Part shown: in pieces, positions 53,289 to 64,000 of the stretch
Layout: each line of letters starts with the position of its first letter
How positions within the stretch are numbered: position 1 is the stretch's first letter
DNA from: Hyparrhenia diplandra
Taxonomy: Eukaryota > Streptophyta > Magnoliopsida > Poales > Poaceae
Length of the DNA stretch: 64,000 nt
Direction of reading: 5' to 3'
NCBI GenBank assembly: GCA_015847255.1
Contig: JADLZK010007350.1
Span: forward strand, 806,001-870,000
Translations under genes and position numbers: made by a program
The notes under the pieces: model-generated
What the model saw: only the letters and a program-made list of their open reading frames with translations
Database searches by the model: none
What the model was told of the DNA's origin: nothing

Positions 53289-56200
53289 TGCACACCCCAT
53301 TTCTGAGGTTCCTTAATCACACGTATTTGCGCCGGGATCATGCACAAATACGCCTAATTAAGTATAGATATGATATCAAAAACTATACTTTTATTGCTAT
53401 TGAGAAGAACATGATACATGGTTTGGGTTTACATGACTCGGCCATAGGCCTACTATTATAAACCTATCGAGGTCCTACGCAAAGCACCTATAACAGGACT
53501 CCATTCCTACAGGCAAGCTTGGAGTGCAGACAAACCCTTGGACTTACTCCTATTGCACGATCCTATAACTCGGTCACAACATTCTCAAGTCGCTCCTTCA
53601 CGGTCCCTCCGTCTTCAGGTATCTTCCTTGTGGTCCATCCTCGTGTCGCCCCTTTGTAGCTCGATTTCCTTGGATACACTCCAAACGGTGACATTCTAAA
53701 AATAGAAATAGAGGGGTGAGTACTTTTCGTACTTTCGGCAAGTCCCAACCAGGAGGTGAAAGGTTACCATTAAGGGTTGGGCCCTAGTAGAGTTTAACTA
53801 CTCTCACTAGTTCCGGTTAGTTATTAACCAAGCTCAAGTTAACGGGTTACATACCGGATTGTGAATCTAATCACGGATGTTCCGGCCTAGCAATTGCCCA
53901 TTCCAAGGATGTGGCTATTCGAATAGATTTAGTAAACTCTGCAGAGGTTGTACAAATTTTCCCACATGATGGACAATCTCTTCCCACGATATCAATGGTC
54001 AGAAAAGGTCCAACGAGATCCCGTACCCGCTTGGGCCATCACCCTAGGTCTTAGTATAATCCTACCACGACTTCTCGGGGGTTGGAGAATGGGTAGATCA
54101 CTTAGCACCCCATTAGGGAAGATCACCTAGCATCCGTGATTAGATTCACAATCCGGTAAGATTCACAATCCATGACCCGGTCCTTAGGGAGCGAGCCCTC
54201 CCGCACGAGGAAACCCTTACTAGGAGAACACAGCCGAGGCGATCCATCCCACATGGATCGCCCCAAACTCGCTTTTGGTTGATTAAGTTCATTTTATTAT
54301 TAAATCATTATTGTGTCATGATCACATCTCGGCAATAGATTTATGCATATAACATCAATGAAGCCTCACGCACATAGCCCATGAGTACTTCATCACTTAT
54401 AATCAACGAGGTCTCACGAACATAGCCCATGAGTACCCCAGCATTTAGCTCATAAAACATCTCGCGCACATAGCCCACGAGAACAACTTGCCGTGATCAT
54501 GGTTCTCTTAAGTTCATTAGCTTATTAAGGATTAGGTCAGGTTAAGGGGGGGTAAGGACTTGCCTCTATCCGTTGACGAGTATATCCAAGGTTCTTGTCT
54601 TGTGTGCTCTGCTGGCTCCTGGGTCTTGGTGTAGTGATGCTCCGGACGGTCGTACGATCCTCGGCGACAACAAACATGAAACACAAACATAGAAATGAGA
54701 GGATACGACGTTCCTATGCGGGTTAGCTCTAGGGAATGATGGATAGATTACTATCTACTCCTATCATTATTCTATAAGTTTGAAGTATGATAGGAGAGAG
54801 AGAATCCACCCATCAACGGGGTTCCTACGATTTTGGTTTGTGAGGTACGGATGTCTGATGGAGAACCAAATCATATCGCTAATGTTCACTATCATGTGAA
54901 CCTGAAGGACATGATAGGGTTGGTTTCCTATAGGTCCGTATAGGGTTAGCGACACATACACTTAGGCATGCGTATATGCTTAGGGTTAGCAGGGTTAGGA
55001 TCCTAGTCTAGGGTTAGTCACACATATGCGTATACCCATACGTCGGGCATACCCTATGTGTGTATAGGACATGTATACTAGAGTGTGTGTCACAAAGTAC
55101 ACATACACAAGTATACGACTAGGTTATTAGGGGTTAGCCATGCATAGATACGATCGATAGGTATATACGTATATTTATTTATATTTCAAAATACCACTCT
55201 ATGCATTTATATACATACATAACCTACCGTGTATATCTAGCATGTGGACAACTACGTGTATGTATATTCGGGTACTCGTGTACGTGAGAGTGTACACGCA
55301 TACAAGAAATATCTTTTGTGCATGGTGTGGTTAGCGGAAAGGGGGAACTAGGGTTTACGTATTCTACTGATCGCGATTAAATAGATTAAAAGCATACACA
55401 AACTAGAATTTAAATGGGCATCAAATATTAGGACAAGGGTATGAATAAATAGGGCATGTTTTTAGAGGAATTTAGGAACTAGAATGGAGGGATTTGGAGT
55501 TGGGATGGAGGAGATATGAATTTCCAAAGTTTAATAGGATTTCAATAAATGAATTAAACTTTGGAAATATTTTCTGAAATTTGGAAATAGGGAAACTGGA
55601 ATGTAAAGGCTTGGGTAGGATGTAGAGTGTACCTAGTTTATTTAGGAATTTTCTTTCTGGGATTTTTCTGATAACTGGAAAATGGAGTTTCACCTTTCTG
55701 GGTACACAACTAGGGTGGCCATAGCAATTTCATTTGCGCTGACGCGCGGGGTCCAGGTCAACAGTGGGGCTGACTGGACTGTGCTGGTGCCCCCGTGCAC
55801 CGATCTGGTGGGCTCACGCTCCCCTGCCTGTGGTTCTCGTGGACCGGGTGCATGTGGAAGGAATAGGTGTGCTCTGCTTTGACCCGTCGTCTCCGTCGTT
55901 CATTGTCCTCACGCCGCGGTGGCAGGTGAATGGTGGTGGGGTGGCAGTAGTGCTTGGCTGTGCAGCGGCGGACGGCGAGCTGAGGCTGCGTGGGCGAGCG
56001 GCAGTGGGCGGTGGGCGCGGCCACGATGATCGCGGCGTCGAGCGCGGCGGGACAGAGCAGGAAGCAGAGGGGGAAGAGGAGCTCGGGGAGGGAGGAGCAG
56101 GGCCCGAGCTCGAGGGGCGAGGGGGCTACGGCGTCCATGGCCGGCTATTTATAGCCGCGGCGGAGGAGGCGCTCACCGGAGATCTTTTCCGGCAAGCCGG

Positions 56201-57358
56201 CATGGCGCACGTGGTGCTCGGCGTCGCCATCGATGGAGGTACACGGTGCTGCTGTGGCCTCGTCGCCGGCACAGCGAACGTCGGCGTGTGACGACACAGC
56301 GGAGCAGATAGCAGGGGGTGAGCTGGCATCGGCGTGTTCCTCGTGTCCGCGGCGGACGCAGTTGCGACGCGGAGCTCCCCTTGTTGACTCGCGAACAGCA
56401 GCAGTGGGGATTAGGAGGCAGAGAGAGGGGAAGGTGACAGGCGGGGTGGTGGTGAGCTGGCGTACAGCGCGTGCCTGCGGGTGACGACGAGCGACTAAGG
56501 CGGCTCGCCGGAAATATCTCCCGACAAGGTCGACACCTCTCCTGTGCGGAGGTCGTCGATGCTGTGCGGCGCGTGCTTTGCGTGGGGACGCAGGGGAGGA
56601 TGGAGGTGGAGAGAGAGCTGACGGGTGGGACCCGCGTGTAAGAGAGAGAAGGGAGGAGGAGATGGTATGGGCTGCTGCTGACTCTGAGTTGGGCCGGCCT
56701 GTGTGCTAAGCATCTAGAAGGCCTGGTGCCGAGTGGGCTTGGCCTGCTGCTGCTAGCTGAGCCACGATTTGAGCCCGAGGCTGTTTTCCTTTCTTTTCTA
56801 TTTTCCATATATATACACACACATATTTGTATTTTTATTCTTGTGTGTATATAGCCATAATCCTATACATTTTTATATACATTTATTTAGATGCACATAC
56901 TCACGTATGTATGTGTATCCATGTATATATTCATGTGCATATATAGGAAACGGCTTCATGTGTTCTTTCCCAGAAAATTATATAAACTAAGTACCTTGAC
57001 GTGGGATGGAAGTTGGAAGGTGGTGGTGGCTCAAGGAGTGAAGTCAAGGAAAATATATTTGGTGGGTGATAACAAAAGGAGAGGGCAAGGGAATATTTGG
57101 GTAAAAGATGATCAAGGAATATATTTGATGGGGAGAAACAAGGAATGTCATTTGATGCCGAAATAAATTCCAAAGTGCAACAAGCAAGCAAGCAAACAAT
57201 CAAACAAGTCCTAATTTCTATATGGTGAATTTAATGCAGGGTTTTCGAAAATGGATTTTTTGGTCGGCGGAAAAAAGTAAAGCCAAGTTTTAGTTGTAAT
57301 TATAAAAGTTCAAATTTTTAGTGATTTTTTAAAATGATGCAAAAACACGGGTGTTACA
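53289..57358 (-). mobile_element. About 4.1-kb solo LTR with 5-bp target duplication
   Basis: AGAGG stands on both sides (53284-53288 and 57359-57363). On the minus strand the element starts TGTAACACCCGTG and ends GGGGTGTGCA, giving TG...CA termini with short imperfect inverted repeats. TGTAACACC is a common start of long rice LTRs. No reverse transcriptase, integrase or gag motif can be read in 4.07 kb. A long LTR left alone by recombination is the best reading; a coding-free LARD is the alternative. Inside are the repeated CACATAGCCCATGAGTA motif (54371-54480) and a GC-rich zone (55730-56750) with meaningless overlapping frames. Confidence 0.7.
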
Positions 57359-57363
57359 AGAGG

Positions 57364-58070
57364 AAGGGACGACGCGTGGCGGCATCGGGGAGTTCGCGTC
57401 GGCGAAACTACCGATGAGAAGCGTGGTGGCCGCCGGATCAAAAATATCCTCGGGTCGGACCAATATGCTCCCGGCTATTTGCAATGGGCCCATGTATGAG
57501 TAGGGTTAGAATGGTCATTGGACCCGCGACTCTATATATAGAGTGGGTAGCCCTCCACCTCAAGCTGCCTCTCCATTTTGCAATTCTCCTTTAGGGTTTC
57601 CCGATCTGTAGTTTCTGTTTTTTGTGAGAGAGGTCCGGACACTTTGTGATCTTTGTTCGTAGGAAGAGCACCTCTTAGTGTGCTCATGCCCTTTGGGCTT
57701 TTTAGGATTGCTGGTCGATTAATGAGTAGCTCTATGTCGTGTTCATGAGAATTTTCGTCAACCTCCCAACCCCCAAACCCCAAACCCCCTCTTCTAGTTG
57801 TGATTTCTTTGATTCGGGTTGTTTTGATTGATTCTTCTTACCTACACATTGCTATGAGATGAAAGTAGAGAGAATCACCGGAGGATTCGGGTTGATTCCT
57901 CACGAAATCGTAGATCGAAGCAAGTTTGTGTCTAGGGTTAGTGTTCTTCGCGTGATCTAAAATTTCTCTCGATTATCTCGGTCAATCTAGAAATTTCTTT
58001 GGGGGATTTGGTCATCTAAATATCTAAGATCACCCGGACCAAATTTTGTGACTGGTGCAGGCAAATTATG
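57364..58070 (+). mobile_element. Older LTR retrotransposon, right part
   Basis: Contains CTCTATATATAGAGTGGG (57531-57548, a palindromic TATA region), leader-like TTAGGGTTTCCCGATCTG and a plausible LTR end near 57790. After it GACTGGTGCAGGCAAATTATG leads into a gag-like region. It seems to be the other half of the element interrupted at 53289. Confidence 0.45.
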
Positions 58071-58970
58071 TGTTACGAAAATCCTCACGAAATTTCTCCG
58101 ACTCCAGCTTTGGCGCTGGGAGTTGGACCCCTTTCAAAAATGGCGATGATCACCTCGCGGTGTGACCCCATGCCTCTCAGCCAGAGCCTCTCTACTCCGA
58201 CCTTTCTCTTTGCGGCACCTGAGATCGCCCCACGCAAAGCGGTAGCGACTTGACCACCTCACTGACTTGGACTGGCGCCTCTATGCCAACCTCTCCACCC
58301 ATTTGTTCTTGGGAGATCGCCCAGCGCAAACGGCCGGCGGCGACCACCCGGGCCGGCGTGGACCCGACCCAAGTGCCTCGCCAACCTCGCTTGCGGTTGT
58401 GGGACAGGACGGATGCGAGTTGTGTCGGAAGTGGAGGCGTGTTCCTATGAAGCCATATTGAGAGGTCATGAGACAATTCCGGTAACGCACGGTCCGTGAA
58501 GCATGACAAGTCTTGGCGAGATTGCATGGGTTTTAGATGGCACAAACCGTGGGCGGTAAGAAGGAACACATTGTCATTTGTGCATCTGTCGATTGTCTCT
58601 CCTCTCCCTCTTTGATCGACAACCGTTGTTATACACACGCATGCAGGCACATGTAGTCTCGTGGCGGGGTCCCGCGGTGCGTTGGCGATGCGCATGGAAT
58701 ACGAGGGCGGCGCCGCACGGCGGGGCACCTTCCCCTGCGTTGAGGCGATGTACTTCGCATGCGGGCACATATTTGGCAGCATCTTGGCCAAGATCAGGGA
58801 GCTTGGTGGTGTGGTCACCACGAACGCGGCGCCCCCTACGCCCGTTGGTGCTACCCCTTGGTGGCGGGACAAGCACGACGGCGGATACTTTTGAGAGGCG
58901 ATTTTGTCTCACAATGCGGCGAAGTGGCTCGGATACACTTTGAGATTTGGTTTTCTTTTCTTGGCTAAAT
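58071..58970 (+). pseudogene. Unrecognised retrotransposon-like coding remnant
   Basis: Plus-strand frame 58661-58894 ends with EGGAARRGTFPCVEAMYFAC, GHIFGSILAKIRELGGVVTT and a natural stop after WWRDKHDGGYF. Codon pattern and composition suggest real coding descent. The upstream part (58071-58460) reads as broken frames. I do not recognise a domain. Position after an LTR suggests a gag or captured gene of that element. Confidence 0.35.
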
Positions 58971-59155
58971 TGTTTAGGGTTTAGGGTTTCTTTTGATTTT
59001 TTGGCAACATATTTATTGAGTTTGATTGAGAGGAGTTGGGTAGCCGGTTGAAAATGAATCCTCTCTCTACGCAATGCAATGAGAGGGGCCCAGCAGCCAA
59101 TCCATCCAGGGGGAGGAGGCCCACGCTGCAGCATGACCATCTAGCCCAACAAGAA
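58971..59155 (+). other. Upstream flank of the Sec14-like gene
   Basis: GCCCAGCAGCC and CCCAACAAGAA (59147) belong to the leader/promoter sequence that resumes at 60259 after the MULE insertion. Comparable sequence precedes the truncated copy at 49841. Confidence 0.45.
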
Positions 59156-60249
59156 GGAAGAAGTCTACTTTCCCTCCCCCAATTTTCGAAAGTCCGATTT
59201 TCCTCCCTCAACTCTAAAACCAGGGCAAATCACCTCCCTCAACTATTCAAACCATGCATTTTACCTCCACGGAGCTGTTTTGAATGCGGTTTTGCTACAG
59301 ATAACCACGGTTTTGCTACAAGATGCTTGGCGGTTTTGTCTTTTTTCTTTTTTATTTATTTCGGTGAATCTTTGAAAAATCATAGTAAATCATAGAAAAA
59401 TCATTAAATAAAAAATCCAATTTTGTTGGACTCCACATGAGTAGATCTGCAGTGAACATATAATATGGTATGCTTTTAGTACAAAGTTTTTTGCTATGAA
59501 GGTTTTATCTTTTCTTTTTTTATTTATTTATTTTGAATCTTTAAAAAATCATAGTAAATCACGAGAAAAATTATAAAATAGAAAATCTAATTTTTTGGAC
59601 TTCACATTAGTAGATCTACACAGTGAACATATAATATGGTATGCTTGAGTCCAATAAAACAATTATAGAAGTTGCAACTATGAATTATTTTAATTAATTA
59701 TAGAAAAACATAGACCTAAAGCTACTACAAAAAATTTTGTACTAAAGCATACCATATTATATGTTCCTTTGTGTAATCTATTCATGTGGAGTCCAACAAA
59801 ATTGGATTTTCTATTTTATGATTTTTACGTGATTTACTATGATTTTTCAAAGATTGACCAAATAAATAAAAAAAAAAAAAGACAAAACCTTCATAGCAAA
59901 AAAAACTTTGTACTAAAAAGCATACTATATTATATATTCCTTTGTGTAGATCTACTCATGTGGAGTCCAACAAAATTAAATTTTTTCATTTTATAATTTT
60001 TTTCTATGATTTACTATGATTTTTTCAAAGATTAAGTCGAAAAAATAAAAAAAAGAAAAAGGGAAAAACTTTTACTGTAGCAAAACCGTGAAGTTACTTT
60101 GTAGCAAAAACCGCCTTCAAAACCGCTCCGGGGAGGAAAAATGCACGGTTTAAAAAGTTGAGGGGAGGCTGATTTGTCCGGTTTTTAGAGTTGAGGGAGG
60201 AAAATTGAAACTTTGGTGAAAGTTGAAGGAGGGAAAGTAGACTTTTTCC
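59156..60249. mobile_element. Non-autonomous MULE with perfect 9-bp target duplication
   Basis: CAACAAGAA on both sides (59147-59155 and 60250-60258). Ends GGAAGAAGTCTACTTTCCCTCC and the complement of GGGAAAGTAGACTTTTTCC pair, and pairing continues through the GGTTTTGCTACA region for about 200 bp. Size 1094 bp. The AT-rich centre has further inverted repeats around AGTCCAACAAAATT and CATATAATATGGTATGC. No coding capacity. It inserted in the upstream region of the Sec14-like gene. Confidence 0.88.
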
Positions 60250-60258
60250 CAACAAGAA

Positions 60259-62900
60259 ACATGTTCTCTGTTGGGGCCCAACACAATAAGCAGCCCAACA
60301 GCAAGCAACTCTCCTCTGCACCTCAAACTCTTTCGTCCCCAATCCCCTTCTTTCCCCTTCTCTTCACGGCTGCCTACACGCCAGGAGGAGGAGCGGCCCC
60401 GCCGGCAACAGACTCGCCGAGTGCGTGCCCGCCCCAGCCTCAGCAGGCCCCTCTGCTCTGCCACTGCAGCCAGCCACCACGCTTCTGCCTTCTTCTCCAC
60501 CGCTGCCCCCTAGTCCTTCATCTCTTCCAACGCTCGCGCGCCGCACTTCTCCAAATCAATACTGTGTCAGTGTCACGCCCACGGACAAGGAAGCAGGGAG
60601 GTCAACGGAAACGGCGTGGAGCTTCCGGCTGCGTCTGCGGCCCTCGCCTCCAGGCTCCGCGCCGCTCACGTTGAGCTCCCCCTCTGCACTCTACTGCCGC
60701 CTCGTCGGGTCGGGCTCCGGCGGCTGCTGTTTTAGCTGCTGTCGGCTGGGTTCTGCGCCACAGCCAGACTCACAACTCTGAGCAGGTGTAAATTATCCAC
60801 AATCTGACGATGCATTTGCATTTGCATTCTTTTTCAGAGACCAACAATCGCGAGAAATCCGAGGGGAAAAAAAGGGAAGATGATGACTGCCTCTTGCCAC
60901 TTCTGCCGCTCCGTCGTCCGTGCTCCTCCCGCTCAGGTCCAGGACTGCACTAGTGCGTTGCCAGAGCGCCGCCCCGCCAGGTGCCACATCCACCTCCAAG
61001 GTAACCCACACCCCTGGAGCCACCAGCAGAGCGATATGTTGCTATTTCTATATATACATATATATTATTAGGATAATATTAAAGATTGGGATCATGTGTA
61101 AGCTTAGAGCAACTCCAAAATTAATTAGAAACTACCCTAATTGCATCTAGAGACACATGTAGCCTTGTCCAGATAACGGAGAACGACAAGAGTGGCTTTA
61201 AAAAGAGGAAAAGATTGAGAGTGATTTGGATAGTCTATTGGGAGCATGCTTTCTGGTTTGTTTTCTGAATTTTGTGATAAAGAGCCATGTAGAGAGTCTC
61301 TTAGAGATGCTCTCTGACTAATGATTGATTATGTTGCGTTAACGGTTACTTCCCGTCTGAAGCTTGTCCTAGAGGTGAAAGAACGGCTAGCCAGGGAGCA
61401 CCCAGGCCTCCCCACTGGCAGGAACGGGAGGGACGATGACGACATGGTCCTCTGGTTCTTGAAGGACCGCAATTTCTCCGTCGATGAGGCCGTCTCCAAG
61501 CTCACCAAGGCCATTGTATCCTCTAATTCACTCACTGGTACCAGTGAAGCTCACACAACAAGGTTGATGTTTTTGCAAGATCATCATCAGAAACCTAATA
61601 ATTTATTTGCTCGCTAAATAAATTCCTGCTATTGTGAAGAATTTATCTATGCATTGTGTTGGTATCTTCAGTTTTCCTTTCAACTGCATTAGAAATGGCG
61701 TCAGGACTTTTGGTGTTTCAGAGTTATCAGAAGAATCGGTGAAAGACCTGTACCAAACTGGCAAGGCATACATTACATGATTCTTTAGACATTTATGGTC
61801 GGCCTGTGCTCGTTGTAGTGGCAGCCAAACATTTCCCTTTCGCGTTCCTTTTTGCTCCCATCCTTGATTTGGAAATGTTCAACAGGGATAGTGGCTACAC
61901 ACACAGTGTTTCCAATTTTTCGAATAGCACAAAGAACAAAACAAGACAGTATGCAGTGGAAACTATCTGTACTACTTCATAGCAGCTCCAAAATTATTAC
62001 ATGGCTTAGCTATCTGACTTGTAACATATAGATATTTCTTTTATTCGACATGCATATGTTCTTAGTAATAATGTTGAGACATGTATAATATGCTACTGCA
62101 GACACAGGATCAGTTGAAAACCAGAAGCTATGTGCCTATTTGGTTGAGAAGGCAGTAAGCAGACTTCCCTCAGGAGCAGAGAATATACTTGGAATCTTTG
62201 ATCTGCGAGGCTTTTCGGGTTGAAAATGGCGATCTCCAGTTCCTAAAGTTTTTGGTGAGTTTGATAGCCTCAAGGCATGATTAAGCATCTCTGATTACCT
62301 TTTTGTGCTGTTCGGTGGTAGACATGCATACTTTTATTTTCTAGATACAGAATAATGTAAAAAGTGGGCAGTAATGACACAGGGAAACATTAGTAATCAT
62401 TCATGTAATGTATACATCCATTACAAGAAGTAATTCCAAACAATAAACTATTTCTACATACGAAAACTGTGATCAGGCACACCAATTCAAAAAGACAAAT
62501 GGCGTGTTCATGATCCCAGATGGAAAGGAACAAGTTTATGTAATGGATTAATTCAAATCTCAAGTGGATTACCTGCTCTATGCTGCCACAATTAATGCCC
62601 CCTCCCATTTCCAGATTGATGTTTTTTACTATTACTACCCAAAGCGGCTTGGCCAAGTTCTTTTTTGTCGATGCTCCATTTGTTTTTCAACCAATGTGGC
62701 AGGTTGTCAAACCTCTGTTAAAATCATATGCCTCCCTGGTATGCTCTCCCTCTCTCTTAGGTTAGCGTTTCATAAAATGATATGGATAATCTTACAATCT
62801 ACTGCTATGTTGCCCCTGCTAGGTAAGATTTTGCGATGCCGAGACTGTGAGAAAGGAATACTTCGTAGAAGAAACCGTGCCTCCTGATTTCCGCAATTAG
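60259..62900 (+). pseudogene. Sec14-like (CRAL-TRIO) lipid-transfer protein gene, frame-disrupted
   Basis: Sec14-like proteins bind phospholipids or small hydrophobic molecules and move them between membranes. Leader with an intron (GAGCAG|GTGTAAATT at 60786 to TTTTTCAG at about 60837). Exon 1 is 60880-61000 (likely plastid transit peptide, TSK before GTAACC), exon 2 61375-61515 (VKERLAREHPGLPTGRNGRD, DMVLWFLKDRNFSVDEAVSK), and exon 3 from 61693 (KWRQDF, VSELSEESVKDLYQTGKAYI, YGRPVLVVVAAKHFP). Exon 4 is 62102-62254 (ENQKLCAYLVEKAVSRLPSG, AENILGIFDLRGF), exon 5 62615-62738 (IDVFYYYYPKRLGQVLF, VDAPFVFQPMWQVVKPLLKS) and exon 6 62823-62900 (VRFCDAETVRKEYFVEETVP, PDFRN stop). One-base breaks are visible near 60887, 61711, 61774, 62111, 62209 and 62662. 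Exons 2 and 6 are clean. Decay or assembly error cannot be separated here. Confidence 0.82.
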
Positions 62901-63600
62901 GTGACAAGATTATTTCTTCAGTAACTGCAAGTCAGTTCTATCCCTGCCTTTGTGCCACAATTAAAGTTATGAATAAATTGTGCAGATTATTTTTAGTTCT
63001 TCCAATCTCTCCAAAAAAACTATTTTGTCGAAATGCGCAGGTGGTTTCAGAAACATGGCTTTTAATTGATCGAGAATGGATTTGGCACCCACCAGTGGGG
63101 CTGGCGCCTTCCCTATCTGTACTGTTGGATTAACTTCTCAAAAGTTGCTCAGACGGAGACTAACGGCGGCAAACGTTTGGAGAATCCAGTACAAAAAAAA
63201 TGACCCCTGTCCTTGCATTTTTTTTTTTTTAGATAACGGAACAAAGACCCCCTGTCCTTGTATAACTTCTGTGGAGCAGAATGCTTTGTTTAGGCTGCTG
63301 TCTGGAATGGTCCTGTACCATATTTTTCTGGTCTTGGATGAAGAAGCTATATGGACTTCATCCATCTCTGTTGAACAATTGCCAGTTACATAACTTGTGT
63401 ATGCCCAATTCCCATGGTGTAGTACCACAACTTTTCTGTTGCAGACAACACATGGATTTCACTTTTTAATCAAAGTTCTGTCTGCTATAAAGTTAACCAT
63501 AGCTTAGTTTGTAGACTTCATAAAGAAACACAGAATAATTCAAACTAGTCTGCTATGGATAGAAAAGTTTCAAAAGCAAAATAAGATACAGGTTATATAT
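62901..63600. other. 3' region of the Sec14-like gene and intergenic DNA
   Basis: Likely 3' untranslated sequence, then unrecognised DNA with frames of up to 105 codons that are not protein-like. Confidence 0.35.
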
Positions 63601-64000
63601 TTAACATAAAAACAGGTTGGTAGAGAGGCTTGAGCTTAGTTCCATTATGTAAAAAATCAGGTATACATCAGAATCCGTTGCATTCTGGAGAACTAATCTG
63701 CAGCACAACACTTGAGATGGGAACAGACAACACAAAAGAGAAAGGTCCATAGAGAAAAGATCGAGCAAGTGGGCCTGGGCCTGGTGGCACGAATCATGAA
63801 GCACAGAAAAGACCAATGAACATTGTTGCAAAGACCACAACCACTTGCTTCTCATCTCCTTTCTCCTCTCCTCCGCCTTCCACTCATCCTCCCCCCTGCC
63901 GTCGTGTATCATCTCCGGCCAGGGCCAGGCCGCCTTCATTCGTCTCCCCTCCCCACCGCCTCCGGCCGGCCCCTCCACTTTTCGCACCACAGAAGTGTAC
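63601..64000 (-). other. Possible small membrane-protein gene at the right edge
   Basis: Two minus-strand readings look partly protein-like. One gives MIHDGRGEDEWKAEERRKEM in a 129-codon frame. Another frame gives DEKQVVVVFATMFIGLFCAS then a stop (about 63858-63800), the pattern of a short tail-anchored or single-pass peptide. They would join only across a one-base shift near 63860. The gene would continue past the right edge. Weak evidence. Confidence 0.3.

Noticed and set aside
56173..56820. 215-codon minus-strand frame
   Set aside because: Lies in the GC-rich part of the 4-kb LTR; low-complexity Ser/Pro/Arg sequence with competing frames on the other strand.
58974..58990. TTTAGGG repeats resembling telomere sequence
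   Set aside because: Only about two and a half units; such short runs are common in plant leaders and intergenic DNA.
1..64000. tRNA, rRNA and CRISPR features
   Set aside because: No tRNA cloverleaf with A and B boxes was noticed, no rRNA blocks, and CRISPR arrays are not expected in a plant nuclear genome. A tRNAscan run would settle the tRNA question.

Overview
The window is nuclear DNA of a grass, most likely rice or a close Oryza relative. Supporting signs are GC-rich 5' exons beside AT-rich introns, Stowaway MITEs, Mutator-like (MULE) and hAT elements, LINEs and large LTR remnants. There are no prokaryotic features. The gene set (BELL homeobox, alpha-expansin, NGATHA/RAV-type B3, WAT1 transporter, receptor-like kinase, Sec14-like) recalls the top of rice chromosome 6; that is recollection, not a search result.

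Layout. 1-4.2 kb: LINE remnant and a minus-strand BEL1-like homeodomain gene with complete exon structure but several single-base indels. 4.2-10.7 kb: intergenic, with MITEs and an LTR fragment. 10.86-11.79 kb: intact two-exon alpha-expansin. 14.98-23.26 kb: a tandem duplication around an intact single-exon B3 gene. The second copy keeps upstream and promoter-like DNA but has no coding sequence, and holds an orphan WAT1 exon and LTR pieces. 23.68-34.37 kb: a 10.7-kb MULE with long terminal inverted repeats and an 8-bp target-site duplication. It carries a MULE transposase followed by a plant-mobile-domain protein on the plus strand, and a zinc-finger gene converging from the other end. 35.2-38.1 kb: seven-exon WAT1/EamA transporter gene on the minus strand. 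39.7-43.7 kb: a small hAT and a 1.5-kb possible Pack-MULE. 44.3-46.6 kb: intact 745-aa multi-pass membrane kinase. 47.2-49.4 kb: 5'-truncated LINE with target-site duplication. 49.9-62.9 kb: a second, degenerate copy of the neighbourhood plus nested LTR elements, ending in a Sec14-like gene.

From 44 to 63 kb a head-to-head pair, kinase (minus) and Sec14-like (plus), is present twice. The left pair has the full kinase and only exon 1 of Sec14. The right pair has a truncated kinase and all or nearly all Sec14 exons. Transposons now separate and interrupt them.

Coding integrity is uneven. Expansin, B3 and kinase are open throughout, while BELL, Sec14-like, WAT1 and the MULE genes carry one-base indels, often next to short homopolymers. 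Either these loci are decaying or the assembly has local errors; the sequence alone cannot decide.

The strongest candidate for something unusual is the 10.7-kb MULE: transposase, plant mobile domain with acidic tract and basic tail, and a convergent GRF-type zinc-finger protein with a duplicated second Cys/His module.
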